Notes: generated by a model not told the origin, from the sequence alone. DNA of 43,690 nt from Rouxiella silvae (GCF_002093625.1 NZ_MRWD01000048.1:1-43690), one strand, 5' to 3'; positions 8,571 to 17,636 are shown, counted from the first letter of the stretch. Numbers and translations: made by a program.

Positions 8571-11006
8571 TTATTTGTTATCCAGCGCATAGGCAATAAC
8601 GTAGTCACCACGGTCTGGTGACTGACGTGCGCCACCTGCTGAGATGAGAATATATTGTTTACCGGTCGTCGGTGAAACGTAGCTCATTGGCGTACCGCCA
8701 CTGCCCACCGGCAGGCGCGCTTTCCAAACTTCCTTGCCACTCGAGGCATCGAATGCGCGCAGATAGTAATCCTGCGTACCAGCAATAAACACCAGTCCAC
8801 CTTGTGTAGCCAAAGTGCCGCCCAGTGTTGGCATACCTACCGGCATCTGTACCCGCATTTTGATACCAAACGGACCCGTGTCTTGCACGGTACCGGCCGG
8901 AACCTGCCAGACAACTTTCTGCGTTTTCAGGTCAATCGCCGACAGCGTACCAAACGGTGGCTTCTGACACGGAATACCCAGCGGAGACATAAAGCGGTCT
9001 TTGTTAACCCCATAAGGCGTGCCTTTCAGCGGCACAGCCCCCATTCCGGTGTTAACAGACTCACCGCCGTTGCTGGCAGCAATAGCATTGTTGTTCTGCT
9101 TGATCATCTGTACCCACAGGCCCAGACGCATGTCGTTCACAAAGATGTAATGATTATTCGGGTCAATAGACATACTGCCCCAGTTCATTCCACCCAGTGA
9201 CCCCGGGAAGCTCAGAGACTTGTCGGTATCAGGCGCAGTGAACAGACCATCGTAACGCATTGATTTAAAGCTAATACGGCACATCAACTGGTCGAACGGT
9301 GTCGCGCCCCACATGTCAGATTCTGACAATTTAGCATTGCCGATTGAAGGCATGCCCACCGAGAACGGCTGAGTTTTAGAATACTGCTCGTTAGGGATGT
9401 TACGCGTCTTGACCGGCAGCTCTTTAACCTCTGTTAAAGGCTGGCCAGTAAGCCGGTCGAGCACAAAGATCTGCCCGGTTTTCGCGCCAATAACCACCGC
9501 AGGTTTCGTGGTGCCATCTTTCATCGGGAAGTCGATCAGACTCGGCTGCATCGGCAGGTCGAAGTCCCACAGGTCGTTATGAACGGTCTGATATACCCAC
9601 TTCTCCTTACCCGTGGTGGCATCAACAGCCAAAACCGAGGCGCCATATTTGTGGTCAAGCGCGTTACGGTTTGCCCCCCACAGGTCAACGGACGAGCTGC
9701 CCATTGGCATAAACACGGTGTTCATCGCTGGGTCATAAGACATCGGCGCCCATGAGTTAGGCGTGCTTCGAACATAGGTCTGACCGGGCTGCAATTTAGC
9801 ATTAGGATCAGCATTACCCGGGTCAAACGCCCAGCGCATTTGGCCGGTTATCACGTCAAAACCGCGGATCACGCCGCCAGGCATATCGGTTTGTACGTTA
9901 TCTGCGACGCGACCGCCCACCACCACAGTGGTCCCCGCCAGCGTTGGTGCAGAAGTCAGCTGATATTTAGGATCGCTGGCTTCGCCCAATCCAGCCTTCA
10001 GATCGACGGTCCCGTTGTGACCAAAATCTGCACAAAATTCGCCGTTATCGGCGTTAATGGCAATCAGGCGAGCATCGATGGTGTTCATCAAAATACGACG
10101 CTGGCAGGTGTCGCCAGCGGCCAAAGAAACAGGCGCAGCAGGCGTAGATCCCGGAACAGTCGGCTGAGGAACAGGTTTAGTGGCATCGAAATAAGCCAGA
10201 CCGCGGCAGCGGTTCCAAACCTGAGCCTGTGCGTTAACTTCATTCTTCCAGATTTGTTTACCGGTATTGGCATCAACCGCAATCACATTATTGTGCGGAG
10301 TACACAGGAATACTTTATCGCCGATTTGCAACGGAGTTTGCTGATCTTCAGCACCGTTCCCGCCAGGGCTGATTGGCGTATCGCCGGTGCGGTAGGTCCA
10401 AGCAACTTTCAAATCTTTAACGTTATTGCGGTTAATTTGGTCCAACGCCACGAAGCGGTCACCGCCGGGGGTATTGCCGTAGTTGTCCCAATTTTTTTGC
10501 TCTTTTGCTTTATCAACCGGCACTAAAGGCAACTCGTTACCTTTAAAAGCAACGGTGGGATGCGGTTGGAACATTTGTACCAGAGCAGCCACCATGCCTA
10601 CTGCCAGCACGGCGGTGAAGAGATAGGAAAGTTTGGCAAAACATCTTTTGCCTTCTCTTCTACGCAGGGTCGGCCAAGTCACGAAACCCAGCAGCATAAA
10701 TCCGGTCGGCACCATCAGGCGAGAGACGAGGGGCCAAAAATCCCAACCCGCATCAAAGAAGGACCAGATTAGCGTTCCTAAGAACACAAGAATAAATAGA
10801 ACAACGGCGGAGGATTTTGCACGGAAGTATTGGATAGCAGAAAGCACCATCACGATACCGGCAATCAAGAAGTACCCACTGCCGCCGAGTGAAACTAATT
10901 TTCCACCTTCAATGGCAAAGAACAAACCACTAACGGTAAGAATAAACCCTAAAATACAGCACCATAGCCTGAGCATGGGACTCGACTGGGTAGGTAATCC
11001 AGACAT
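8571..11006 (-). CDS. gcd: Membrane-bound PQQ-dependent glucose dehydrogenase
   Basis: Oxidises glucose to gluconolactone on the periplasmic side and feeds electrons to ubiquinone. At 811 aa it is close to E. coli Gcd (796 aa). The N-terminus holds about five transmembrane helices (residues 12-145), followed by an eight-bladed PQQ propeller. D478 in the HNDLWDFD motif corresponds to the catalytic D466 of E. coli, and K509 in GAKTGQ to K493. Tryptophan-docking blade motifs such as DAxTGK occur repeatedly. The ATG has GGAGAG 7 bases upstream. With the gluconate dehydrogenase at 217-4028 it would allow glucose to be oxidised twice in the periplasm. PQQ synthesis genes are not in the window. Confidence 0.97.
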   Translation of the reverse strand: MSGLPTQSSPMLRLWCCILGFILTVSGLFFAIEGGKLVSLGGSGYFLIAGIVMVLSAIQYFRAKSSAVVLFILVFLGTLIWSFFDAGWDFWPLVSRLMVPTGFMLLGFVTWPTLRRREGKRCFAKLSYLFTAVLAVGMVAALVQMFQPHPTVAFKGNELPLVPVDKAKEQKNWDNYGNTPGGDRFVALDQINRNNVKDLKVAWTYRTGDTPISPGGNGAEDQQTPLQIGDKVFLCTPHNNVIAVDANTGKQIWKNEVNAQAQVWNRCRGLAYFDATKPVPQPTVPGSTPAAPVSLAAGDTCQRRILMNTIDARLIAINADNGEFCADFGHNGTVDLKAGLGEASDPKYQLTSAPTLAGTTVVVGGRVADNVQTDMPGGVIRGFDVITGQMRWAFDPGNADPNAKLQPGQTYVRSTPNSWAPMSYDPAMNTVFMPMGSSSVDLWGANRNALDHKYGASVLAVDATTGKEKWVYQTVHNDLWDFDLPMQPSLIDFPMKDGTTKPAVVIGAKTGQIFVLDRLTGQPLTEVKELPVKTRNIPNEQYSKTQPFSVGMPSIGNAKLSESDMWGATPFDQLMCRISFKSMRYDGLFTAPDTDKSLSFPGSLGGMNWGSMSIDPNNHYIFVNDMRLGLWVQMIKQNNNAIAASNGGESVNTGMGAVPLKGTPYGVNKDRFMSPLGIPCQKPPFGTLSAIDLKTQKVVWQVPAGTVQDTGPFGIKMRVQMPVGMPTLGGTLATQGGLVFIAGTQDYYLRAFDASSGKEVWKARLPVGSGGTPMSYVSPTTGKQYILISAGGARQSPDRGDYVIAYALDNK

Positions 11007-11490
11007 ACAGGCACTCTCCGAAATTATGAATTTTGATGATTATTACAAAGTGTAATAGTTACTTCTGTCTTCTCAAGCGTGACTAAATAATGAATTTTGA
11101 GTCAAAAAGTGAGCGCAGTATTGTACCACCTGATTCGTTACAGTGTTAATGCTATAACTCTTTTCAACCAATTTATTAACAAATCCGTACAAGAATGTCA
11201 TGAAAAAACCCGTTATTCATGGAGTTATGAACATAAAAATAGAAGAAGAAATGTGAAAGGTGTAACGAATAGACCGTTCCATTAACTGGTTATTCTGTAA
11301 CACACCTATAAATTCGGGGAGGAAAAACCGTTTAAATAGATAATTTAAGTGCAATAAATCCAATAATGAAGGGTATAAGAAACAAAATATTAATCAAATG
11401 AACCATTGAATCCAACGGTACATTTGTAGCACATCAAAAAACTTTTCCACCTCACGCGTTCAAAACGTCAACTGTCGCTAGAGGCAATGT
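11007..11490. other. 484-base intergenic region upstream of gcd
   Basis: This AT-rich stretch separates gcd (reading left) from the 3' end of the IclR-type gene. It must contain the gcd promoter, but no convincing boxes or operators were assigned. A short plus-strand frame at 11097-11285 has no ribosome-binding site or recognisable product. A half-symmetric TGTGA-N6-TAACG at 11252-11267 is too weak to call a CRP site. Confidence 0.5.
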
Positions 11491-12303
11491 TTAGGAAACA
11501 AACCCAATCTCCTGCGAGATGCGACGCGCAATATCCTGAACCGCCTCAATCAGCGCTTTTGACCCCACGTGCTTAAGCTTGGCGGTGGGCAGAGAAACGG
11601 ACACGCTGTATTTAACCTTCTGATGAATATCAAAAATAGGTGCTGCCACGCAGGATACACCCAGCTCATTTTCCTCTCGGTCCATCGCCAGCGTTAACCG
11701 GCGGATATCTTCCAGCTCCTCGCGCATTTTCGGCAATTCGGTGATGGTATTGCGCGTGAAGGTTTGGATTTCATCTGCGTGGTTTTGCCAATAATCGACC
11801 GCAAACTCGCTCTTCTCATAGGCCATGAAGATTTTCCCCATCGCCGAGCAATACATCGGCATATGCTGACCAATATAGGCGCGAGTGCGCATCATGCCCG
11901 TGGTCGGTTCAAGCTTATAAATCAGCAAAACATGATCGTCTTCACGGGTCGAAAAATTCACCGTTTCACCGGTGATCAGATTTAACTGCTCAAGATGCGG
12001 AGCCGCCACGTGAATAATATTGAGTGACGACAGGGCTTTTTGACCGATTGAAATCAGCTTAGTCGTCAACCGATAGCTGCCCGGCGACGGCGCGGGCGTC
12101 ACATAGCCGCTGGCATGCAGCCCTTGCAGCAGTCGATGAACCGTACTCTTGTTCATTTCGGCCAATTCAGCCAGGTGCGCCAGCGGGCAACCATTGGGGA
12201 AATTACCCAAGATCTCGATCAGTTGAAGGCCTCTAAACAAACTCTGGCTGCCTAAAGGTTTCTCTTTTTTATTTTTTTCGTCTTCAAACGTGGTGAGATT
12301 CAT
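11491..12303 (-). CDS. IclR-family regulator close to PlaR (YiaJ)
   Basis: A 270-aa repressor-type protein: winged helix-turn-helix (about 18-80, with NKSTVHRLLQ as the recognition area) and an IclR effector domain (about 90-265). Long stretches recall E. coli PlaR/YiaJ, the regulator of the yiaK-S operon for 2,3-diketogulonate and related sugar acids, for example NGCPLAHL, TREDDHVLLIYKLEPTTGM and MDREENELGVSC. Reading remains open upstream to a GTG at 12378, but the ATG at 12303 has GAGG nine bases before it, and the extension contains an operator-like palindrome, so 12303 is chosen. The gene diverges from the transporter block starting at 12577 and probably controls it. The related regulator suggests a sugar-acid or pentose-related effector. 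Confidence 0.9.
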   Translation of the reverse strand: MNLTTFEDEKNKKEKPLGSQSLFRGLQLIEILGNFPNGCPLAHLAELAEMNKSTVHRLLQGLHASGYVTPAPSPGSYRLTTKLISIGQKALSSLNIIHVAAPHLEQLNLITGETVNFSTREDDHVLLIYKLEPTTGMMRTRAYIGQHMPMYCSAMGKIFMAYEKSEFAVDYWQNHADEIQTFTRNTITELPKMREELEDIRRLTLAMDREENELGVSCVAAPIFDIHQKVKYSVSVSLPTAKLKHVGSKALIEAVQDIARRISQEIGFVS

Positions 12304-12365
12304 TCCGCGTTTCCTCAGGATCCAAAAACCAAGACTATCACCCTTTTCGCACTGGGATGAAAGTG

Positions 12366-12379
12366 TGTTACCGGTCACA
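12366..12379. promoter_or_regulatory. Near-palindrome upstream of the IclR-type gene
   Basis: TGTTACCGGTCACA is symmetric at 12 of 14 positions and lies 63 bases before the chosen start of the regulator gene. It is a candidate operator for autoregulation. Confidence 0.35.
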
Positions 12380-12470
12380 TTTAAGCAACATAATAATTAA
12401 GATTATGATTTATAACACAAATAAAATCACCCACATCTTTGATTATTCCGCACAAACCGCATAGTATTTT

Positions 12471-12485
12471 TGAAATCAGGTTTCG
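12471..12485. promoter_or_regulatory. KdgR/IclR-like operator candidate
   Basis: TGAAATCAGGTTTCG keeps the TGAAA-N5-TTTC arms of the KdgR-type operator (KdgR is a close relative of PlaR). It sits in the divergent region about 92 bases before the transporter ATPase gene. The assignment is by pattern only. Confidence 0.4.
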
Positions 12486-12576
12486 CATATTGAAATATTC
12501 AGTGTGATAGTAGACCAGACGTTCAGCACTTTCCATTATGCCGGTAAACCAGCATGGCGTTCATAAGGGCGTAAAG

Positions 12577-14115
12577 ATGCAAAACGACAATTATCCAGGC
12601 AACGATCGGCCCATTCTCTCTCTCAACCATATCGTCAAACGCTTCGGTGGCAACGTCGCGGTGAATGACGTCAGTTTACAGGTCCTGCCCGGTGAGGTAT
12701 TGGCCCTGCTTGGTGAAAATGGAGCAGGCAAGTCAACGCTGATAAAAGTGCTGGCGGGGGTTTATCAGCGCGACGGCGGTGAGATTTTATTTCAAGGTAA
12801 TAGCATCACTTCAGCGGCAGAGCTTAAAAGTGGTTCAAAGCAGCCAATCGCCTTCATCCATCAGGATCTCGGCCTAATTGAGTGGATGACCGTTGCCGAA
12901 AATATGGCGTTGGTGATGGGTTTCCCACGCCGAATGGGGCTGATTAACTGGAAAGCGATTCGTCAGTGTGCTCTGGATGCGTTAAAAGATGTCGGTATTG
13001 CGCTCGATCCGGACGCACGCGTTTTCGAACTTTCTCGCACCGAAAAGTCACTGCTGGCCATTGCTCGCGCGGTGGCGGTGAACGCTGAACTCCTGGTGTT
13101 GGATGAACCGACAGCCTCGTTGCCCGCCAATGACGTACGACACCTCTTTGCCGTGATTAACCGCCTGCGCGCCAAAAAAGTTGGCATGATTTATGTCACA
13201 CATCGCCTGGACGAAGTCATAGAGATTGCCGACAGCGTCTGCGTCATGCGCGACGGGCGCTACGTTGCCGGCGGTAAAACCTCTGACTATTCCCTGCGTG
13301 ATTTAGTGCACATGATCGTTGGCGAAAGTGTCGACGACGACCAGCGTGAGCCGTTGCCCGTTAACAAACCTGCGGTTTTAGAATTAAAAGACGTGTCCGT
13401 TGGCGAAATTGGCCCGGTCTCATTTTCGCTTCAGCCGGGTGAAATGATGGCACTGGCCGGACTGCGCGGGGCTGGACAGGAAGAAATTGGCCGACTGCTT
13501 TTCGGGCTGCGCGAAAAAAATTCCGGCAGCATTGTCTTCCGTGATAAATCCTACGACGTCACGACCCCGGCCCAGGCAATCGACAGAGGCGTTTCACTGG
13601 TAGCAGGTGACCGTACCGGGGAAAGCCTGGTGATGACCATGAGCGTAAGAGAGAATCTGTTTCTTAATCCTTGCACCGCGGGGCACAAACTGTTCTCGCG
13701 CTACAGCAATCGCGAGGAAACGGGCGCGAGTTGGTGGAAAGTACAGCTGTTCGATATCCGCCCGAAAGACGTTAACACTACCGTTAGCGCACTTTCCGGC
13801 GGCAATCAGCAAAAAGTGGTCATGGCGCGCTGGATGAATCTCAATGCGCCGCTGTTGATCCTCGAAGACCCCACCGCCGGCGTTGACGTTGGCGCACGTG
13901 CCGAGATTTATCACCTGTTAAACAAATCACTGGCAGAAGGCGTTGCCGTGCTGGTGATTTCAACGGATTTCGAAGAGATAGCGCACATCTGTAACCGTGC
14001 TCTGGTCTTCAACCGTGGCAAAGTCGTGGGCGAACTCAAAAATGAGCGCGTCTCGTTTGCCAATCTTTTGGAGTTGGCCTCTGCCAGCACCGGGGAAGCC
14101 GTTCCAACATCCTGA
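12577..14115 (+). CDS. CUT2-type sugar ABC transporter ATPase (RbsA-like), first system
   Basis: A double ATPase of the ribose/galactose class (512 aa). The first half has Walker A GENGAGKST (residues 46-54), Walker B LVLDEPTASL and a loose signature (LSRTEKSLLAIARA), as usual in this family. The second half has the typical degenerate Walker A (GLRGAGQEE) and a good signature, LSGGNQQK. Its Walker B reads LLILEDPTAG (E430-D431), so the usual D-E pair is inverted. The start at 12577 has AAGGG (12565-12569) 7 bases upstream; an ATG at 12538 has no such site. Permease and binding-protein genes follow. Substrate unknown; the PlaR-like regulator and the lactonase suggest a sugar or sugar acid. Confidence 0.9.
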   Translation: MQNDNYPGNDRPILSLNHIVKRFGGNVAVNDVSLQVLPGEVLALLGENGAGKSTLIKVLAGVYQRDGGEILFQGNSITSAAELKSGSKQPIAFIHQDLGLIEWMTVAENMALVMGFPRRMGLINWKAIRQCALDALKDVGIALDPDARVFELSRTEKSLLAIARAVAVNAELLVLDEPTASLPANDVRHLFAVINRLRAKKVGMIYVTHRLDEVIEIADSVCVMRDGRYVAGGKTSDYSLRDLVHMIVGESVDDDQREPLPVNKPAVLELKDVSVGEIGPVSFSLQPGEMMALAGLRGAGQEEIGRLLFGLREKNSGSIVFRDKSYDVTTPAQAIDRGVSLVAGDRTGESLVMTMSVRENLFLNPCTAGHKLFSRYSNREETGASWWKVQLFDIRPKDVNTTVSALSGGNQQKVVMARWMNLNAPLLILEDPTAGVDVGARAEIYHLLNKSLAEGVAVLVISTDFEEIAHICNRALVFNRGKVVGELKNERVSFANLLELASASTGEAVPTS

Positions 14116-14183
14116 TCGAACCTTTCACTCTACTGATTCTGTCTGGCTAAGCGTTTAATAAGAACTATGAGGCGTAAAATGTC

Positions 14184-15275
14184 ATGTCAAAAACATCTGT
14201 AAAATCAACCGCATTAGAACAGCGCGTTAGCCTTCGTCAGCACGGTGGTGGCCCGTGGAGCATGCAAATTCTCACCCGCTACGGCCTGCTGCTGCTGTGC
14301 ATCGCGCTGGTGATTTTCTTCTCGCTGGCAACCCCTTCGTTTGCCTCAATGCTCACGCTACAGGCCATACTCTCCAGTAAATCGAAAATCGCCCTGCTGG
14401 CGCTGGCGGCCACTATTCCGATGATTGTCGGTAAAATTGACCTCAACGTTGGTTTCGGCATCGTGCTTTGGCATATTTTAGCCATCACCCTACAGGTGCA
14501 ATATGGCTTCTCGTGGGAGTTTGCGGTGATTGCCGTGCTGGTGCTTTCCGCACTTTATGGTCTGCTTAACGGCATTTTGGTCGCGCTGGCCGACATCGAC
14601 AGTTTTGTTGCTACGCTGGGTTCTGGCACCGTGCTGTACGCCATTGCCCTGTGGCACTCCGGCGGTCGCCAGATTGTGGGCGATTTGCCTGATGCTTTTA
14701 CCGCCATTCATCATACTGAAATTGCAGGCATTCCCATCGTTGCCTTCTATGTGCTGCTGGTCGCGGTGGTGCTGTGGCTTATCACCGAACATACCCCGCT
14801 TGGCCGCTGCATGTATGCCGTTGGGGGCAATCCGGCGGCAGCAAGGCTAAATGGGATTTCCGTTAATCGCTACACCATCGGCGCATTTATTGCCTCCAGT
14901 GTGTTGACCGGTTTCAGCGGCGTACTGATCGCCTCCGAACAGGGCGTGGGTCAGGCAAGCGTTGGCATGGACTACTTATTACCGGCGTTGGTCGGCGCAT
15001 TTTTAGGCAGCACGACCATAAGACCGGGCCGCGTCAACGTCTGGGGCACCGTCGTGGGCATCTCGGTGCTGGCGATCGGCATTGCCGGTATTCAGCAGTT
15101 TGGCGGCGACTTCTGGGTCGAACCGCTGTTTAACGGTGTTACTCTGCTGCTGTCGATAACCCTAGCGGGCTATGCACAACGCCGCCGTTTACTGAACCAA
15201 AAGGCGGTGCAACGCAGTCAGGCCGTCTTAAAAAAAGAGTCATCCCCTACCCCTGAAACCGATTTGCGGCCCTAA
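14184..15275 (+). CDS. CUT2-type sugar ABC transporter permease (RbsC-like), first system
   Basis: A 363-aa inner-membrane permease of the BPD_transp_2 family with about ten hydrophobic segments. Family landmarks are visible: IDLNVGFG near the third helix (equivalent to the IDLSVG motif of RbsC) and GRCMYAVGGNPAAARLNGI, the cytoplasmic ATPase-coupling loop. It would form the channel with the ATPase at 12577 and the binding protein at 15295. GAGG lies 11 bases before the ATG, a long spacing. The N-terminal extension of about 35 polar residues and the charged C-terminal tail are slightly longer than in RbsC. Confidence 0.9.
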   Translation: MSKTSVKSTALEQRVSLRQHGGGPWSMQILTRYGLLLLCIALVIFFSLATPSFASMLTLQAILSSKSKIALLALAATIPMIVGKIDLNVGFGIVLWHILAITLQVQYGFSWEFAVIAVLVLSALYGLLNGILVALADIDSFVATLGSGTVLYAIALWHSGGRQIVGDLPDAFTAIHHTEIAGIPIVAFYVLLVAVVLWLITEHTPLGRCMYAVGGNPAAARLNGISVNRYTIGAFIASSVLTGFSGVLIASEQGVGQASVGMDYLLPALVGAFLGSTTIRPGRVNVWGTVVGISVLAIGIAGIQQFGGDFWVEPLFNGVTLLLSITLAGYAQRRRLLNQKAVQRSQAVLKKESSPTPETDLRP

Positions 15276-15294
15276 GTCACACTGGAGAACAATA

Positions 15295-16401
15295 ATGAAA
15301 TCAAAAAACCTCTTAGTCGGAATTGTATTAAGCAGCGCCCTATTCAGTTCCACTGCCGCGTGGGCCGATGCCTATTTGGATCAGGCAAAACTGGCGGTAG
15401 AGAAAGCCACTGCACCGGTCACCCAATGGGATGGCCCCACCACCGGTCCGAAACTTGTGGCCGGAAAACGCATTATCTTTATTGCCTCGGATATGAAAAA
15501 CGGCGGCGTTCAAGGCGTGCAGCAGGGCCTGAGCGAGGCAGCGGCGGCGGCGGGATGGAAGCTTGAAACCCTCGACGGCGGCGGCTCCATCAAAGATCAG
15601 CTTTCGTCTTTGAATCAAGCGATTGCGCAAAAGCCCGACGGTATCGTGATTGGCGGCTGGAATCCCAACGTGGCTAAAATCCCCCTGAAAAAAGCCATTA
15701 GCGAAGGCATTACGCTGGTTGCCTGGCACGCGGTGCCCGAGCCTGGCCCGATCCCGAAATACAACGTTTTCTATAACGTGACCTCAGACTCCACCCAGGT
15801 GTCGGAAATTGCCGCGCAGTACGCCGTTGTCAAATCAAACGGTCAGGCAAAAGTGCTGATCTTTACCGATTCTCTGTACCAAATCGCGTTGGATAAGGCC
15901 AATGTAATGAAGAAGGAAATAGAAAAATGCAGCGGATGCCAGGTGCTCGAATTTATTGATACGCCGCTGGCCGATACCGCCAACCGCATGCCGTCAATGA
16001 CCTTTAGCCTGCTGCAAAAATACGGCGATAAATTCCAGTACGCACTGGCGATCAACGATTTGTACTTTGATTTTATGGCCCCGTCGCTGAAAACCGCAGG
16101 CAAAGGCGGCGATAAGGCCCCGTTCAACATTTCTGCCGGGGATGGCTCAATCTCTGCCTACCAGCGCATTCGCTCCGGTGACAGCCAGTCGGCGACGGTG
16201 CCTGAACCGCTAAAACTGCACGGCTGGCAACTGCTCGATGAGCTGAACCGCGCCTTTGCTAAACAGCCGCCTTCTGGCTACGTGACGCCCGCGCATTTGG
16301 TCACTCGCGACAATATCGGCAGTGACGGCGGTAAAAATAATATGTTTGACCCACAAAACGATTATCAGGGTCATTACAAAGCTATCTGGGGCGTGAAGTA
16401 G
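15295..16401 (+). CDS. Periplasmic sugar-binding protein, first CUT2 system
   Basis: A 368-aa binding protein with a Sec signal peptide (residues 1-24, cleavage after AAWA). The mature part has the two-lobed Peripla_BP_4 layout; IVIGGWNPNV and LAINDLYFDFM mark the two lobes. A CSGC pair in the middle could form a disulfide. GGAG lies shortly before the ATG and the permease stop is 19 bases upstream. Its mature N-terminus (QWDGPTTGPKL) differs from classical RbsB, so it is a distant member. The ligand cannot be named; the following lactonase gene suggests an aldose that is later oxidised, or a lactone or acid. Confidence 0.88.
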   Translation: MKSKNLLVGIVLSSALFSSTAAWADAYLDQAKLAVEKATAPVTQWDGPTTGPKLVAGKRIIFIASDMKNGGVQGVQQGLSEAAAAAGWKLETLDGGGSIKDQLSSLNQAIAQKPDGIVIGGWNPNVAKIPLKKAISEGITLVAWHAVPEPGPIPKYNVFYNVTSDSTQVSEIAAQYAVVKSNGQAKVLIFTDSLYQIALDKANVMKKEIEKCSGCQVLEFIDTPLADTANRMPSMTFSLLQKYGDKFQYALAINDLYFDFMAPSLKTAGKGGDKAPFNISAGDGSISAYQRIRSGDSQSATVPEPLKLHGWQLLDELNRAFAKQPPSGYVTPAHLVTRDNIGSDGGKNNMFDPQNDYQGHYKAIWGVK

Positions 16402-16415
16402 CACGGGAGAAAGTC

Positions 16416-17288
16416 ATGTCCGAAGTCAATAAACCGGCGTTCGCGCCGGGTAATTCCCTTGAAAAGCTTTGCTCACCGGCCATTTGGGCAGAAGGTCCCG
16501 TGTGGCTGCCGCATAAAAATGCGCTGGTATTCAGCGATGTAAAAGGCAACCGGATGTTCCGCTGGTCAGCGTCCGAGGGCGTCAGTCTGTTTCGCGCATC
16601 ATCCAACTTTGCCAACGGCAATGCGTTGGATACTGAAGGCAGAATTGTCAGCTGCGAGCACGGCAGGCGCGGCATCAGCCGAACGGAACACGACGGCGAA
16701 GTCACGCTGCTGGTTGAGCGAGTTGACGGCAAACGCTTCAATTCGCCCAACGATGTCGTGGTACGTTCAGACGGCACCCTTTGGTTTACCGACCCTCCCT
16801 ACGGCATCATCAATGACGAAGAGGGGTACAAATCCGAGAGTCAGGTGATCGGCTGCTACGTTTACTGCTTTGACCCACGGGACGGGACATTGAGCATCGC
16901 CACCAGCGACGTACAGCGCCCCAACGGTCTGGCCTTTTCACCGGACGAAAGCCTGCTTTACGTCGCCGATATGTCCATTGTTGATTTCCCCACGCTGGGA
17001 CGCCGAGAACTGAGAGTGTTTCCGGTGGAGGGAAATAAACTGGGTGCCGGTAAATTTTTTGCGCAAGTTTCCCCCGGCATACCCGACGGATTTTGTATCG
17101 ATAGCCACGGCAATATATTTTGCAGCTGCGAAGACGGGGTGATTATTTTCGACCCACAGGGCAATCAAACGGGAAAAATCCCCGTTCCTGAACGCGTGTC
17201 TAACTGCACGTTGGGCGGTGCAGAGGGCAATGAGCTTTACATCACCGCCACCACTTCCCTTTATCGCATCCGCTTAGCCTCTGCATAA
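16416..17288 (+). CDS. SMP-30/gluconolactonase-family lactonase
   Basis: A six-bladed beta-propeller hydrolase (290 aa) that opens sugar lactones to acids. The metal ligands of the SMP-30 fold can be placed as E26 (AEGPVW), N170 (RPNGLAF) and D224 (IPDGFCID), with N112 in NSPNDVV near the site. There is no signal peptide, so it acts in the cytoplasm. A good Shine-Dalgarno (GGGAG) precedes the ATG and the gene follows the binding-protein stop by 14 bases. As the last gene before a hairpin it probably closes the first transcription unit. Such lactonases follow sugar dehydrogenases in non-phosphorylating sugar oxidation; no sugar dehydrogenase gene is in the unit. Confidence 0.88.
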   Translation: MSEVNKPAFAPGNSLEKLCSPAIWAEGPVWLPHKNALVFSDVKGNRMFRWSASEGVSLFRASSNFANGNALDTEGRIVSCEHGRRGISRTEHDGEVTLLVERVDGKRFNSPNDVVVRSDGTLWFTDPPYGIINDEEGYKSESQVIGCYVYCFDPRDGTLSIATSDVQRPNGLAFSPDESLLYVADMSIVDFPTLGRRELRVFPVEGNKLGAGKFFAQVSPGIPDGFCIDSHGNIFCSCEDGVIIFDPQGNQTGKIPVPERVSNCTLGGAEGNELYITATTSLYRIRLASA

Positions 17289-17291
17289 CCC

Positions 17292-17320
17292 ACTCGGTGG
17301 GCAACCCAAGCTCACCGAGT
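17292..17320 (+). terminator. Hairpin after the lactonase gene, possible terminator
   Basis: ACTCGGTG (17292-17299) pairs perfectly with CACCGAGT (17313-17320) around a 13-base loop. The following sequence is only moderately T-rich, so termination may be partial. Confidence 0.55.
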
Positions 17321-17636
17321 CCCTTATTTATACCGAAGCCATCACTTCACAAAAAACAAATAAAAAGTAAACTTACAGCTTAACATCTTCGTTCGAAAGA
17401 CTCCTCTGTCCTTGATTTACCAGCCTGTAAACCACACGCCTACCCGCAGGAAAAAAAGCAAAAACTTACCCAACCACAATGCAGAAACAAGCAAAACTGT
17501 GAATACCCTCTCAAATTCAAAATTTGAGTATTTTTTAATCTTGAAATCCATGACAGCAAGATCTAATAATCACATAACTTCACAAAATAACGTAAAGCCG
17601 GAAAGTACATCACGTTCAATTTATAAAGGAAGACAA
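17321..17636 (+). promoter_or_regulatory. Regulatory gap before the second sugar module, with a 19-bp palindrome
   Basis: No gene is supported here, although the next gene's frame stays open back to 17412. A perfect palindrome, CTCAAATT-CAA-AATTTGAG (17510-17528), is followed by a T-run. Just downstream TTGAAA (17541-17546), 17 bases, then TAATAA (17564-17569) make a possible promoter. The palindrome is a candidate operator, for instance for the RpiR-type regulator encoded in this module. Confidence 0.45.

Noticed and set aside
9840-10526. Long plus-strand open frame (228 codons) antisense to gcd
   Set aside because: It has no recognisable domain and lies fully inside the highly conserved gcd coding sequence; it is a mirror of gcd codon usage.
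11252-11267. Possible CRP site (TGTGA-N6-TAACG) upstream of gcd
   Set aside because: Only one arm matches well and it lies about 245 bases from the gcd start.
17412-17636. 75-residue N-terminal extension of the TIM-barrel isomerase
   Set aside because: The extension is low-complexity and covers a palindrome and a possible promoter, and a good Shine-Dalgarno supports the start at 17637.
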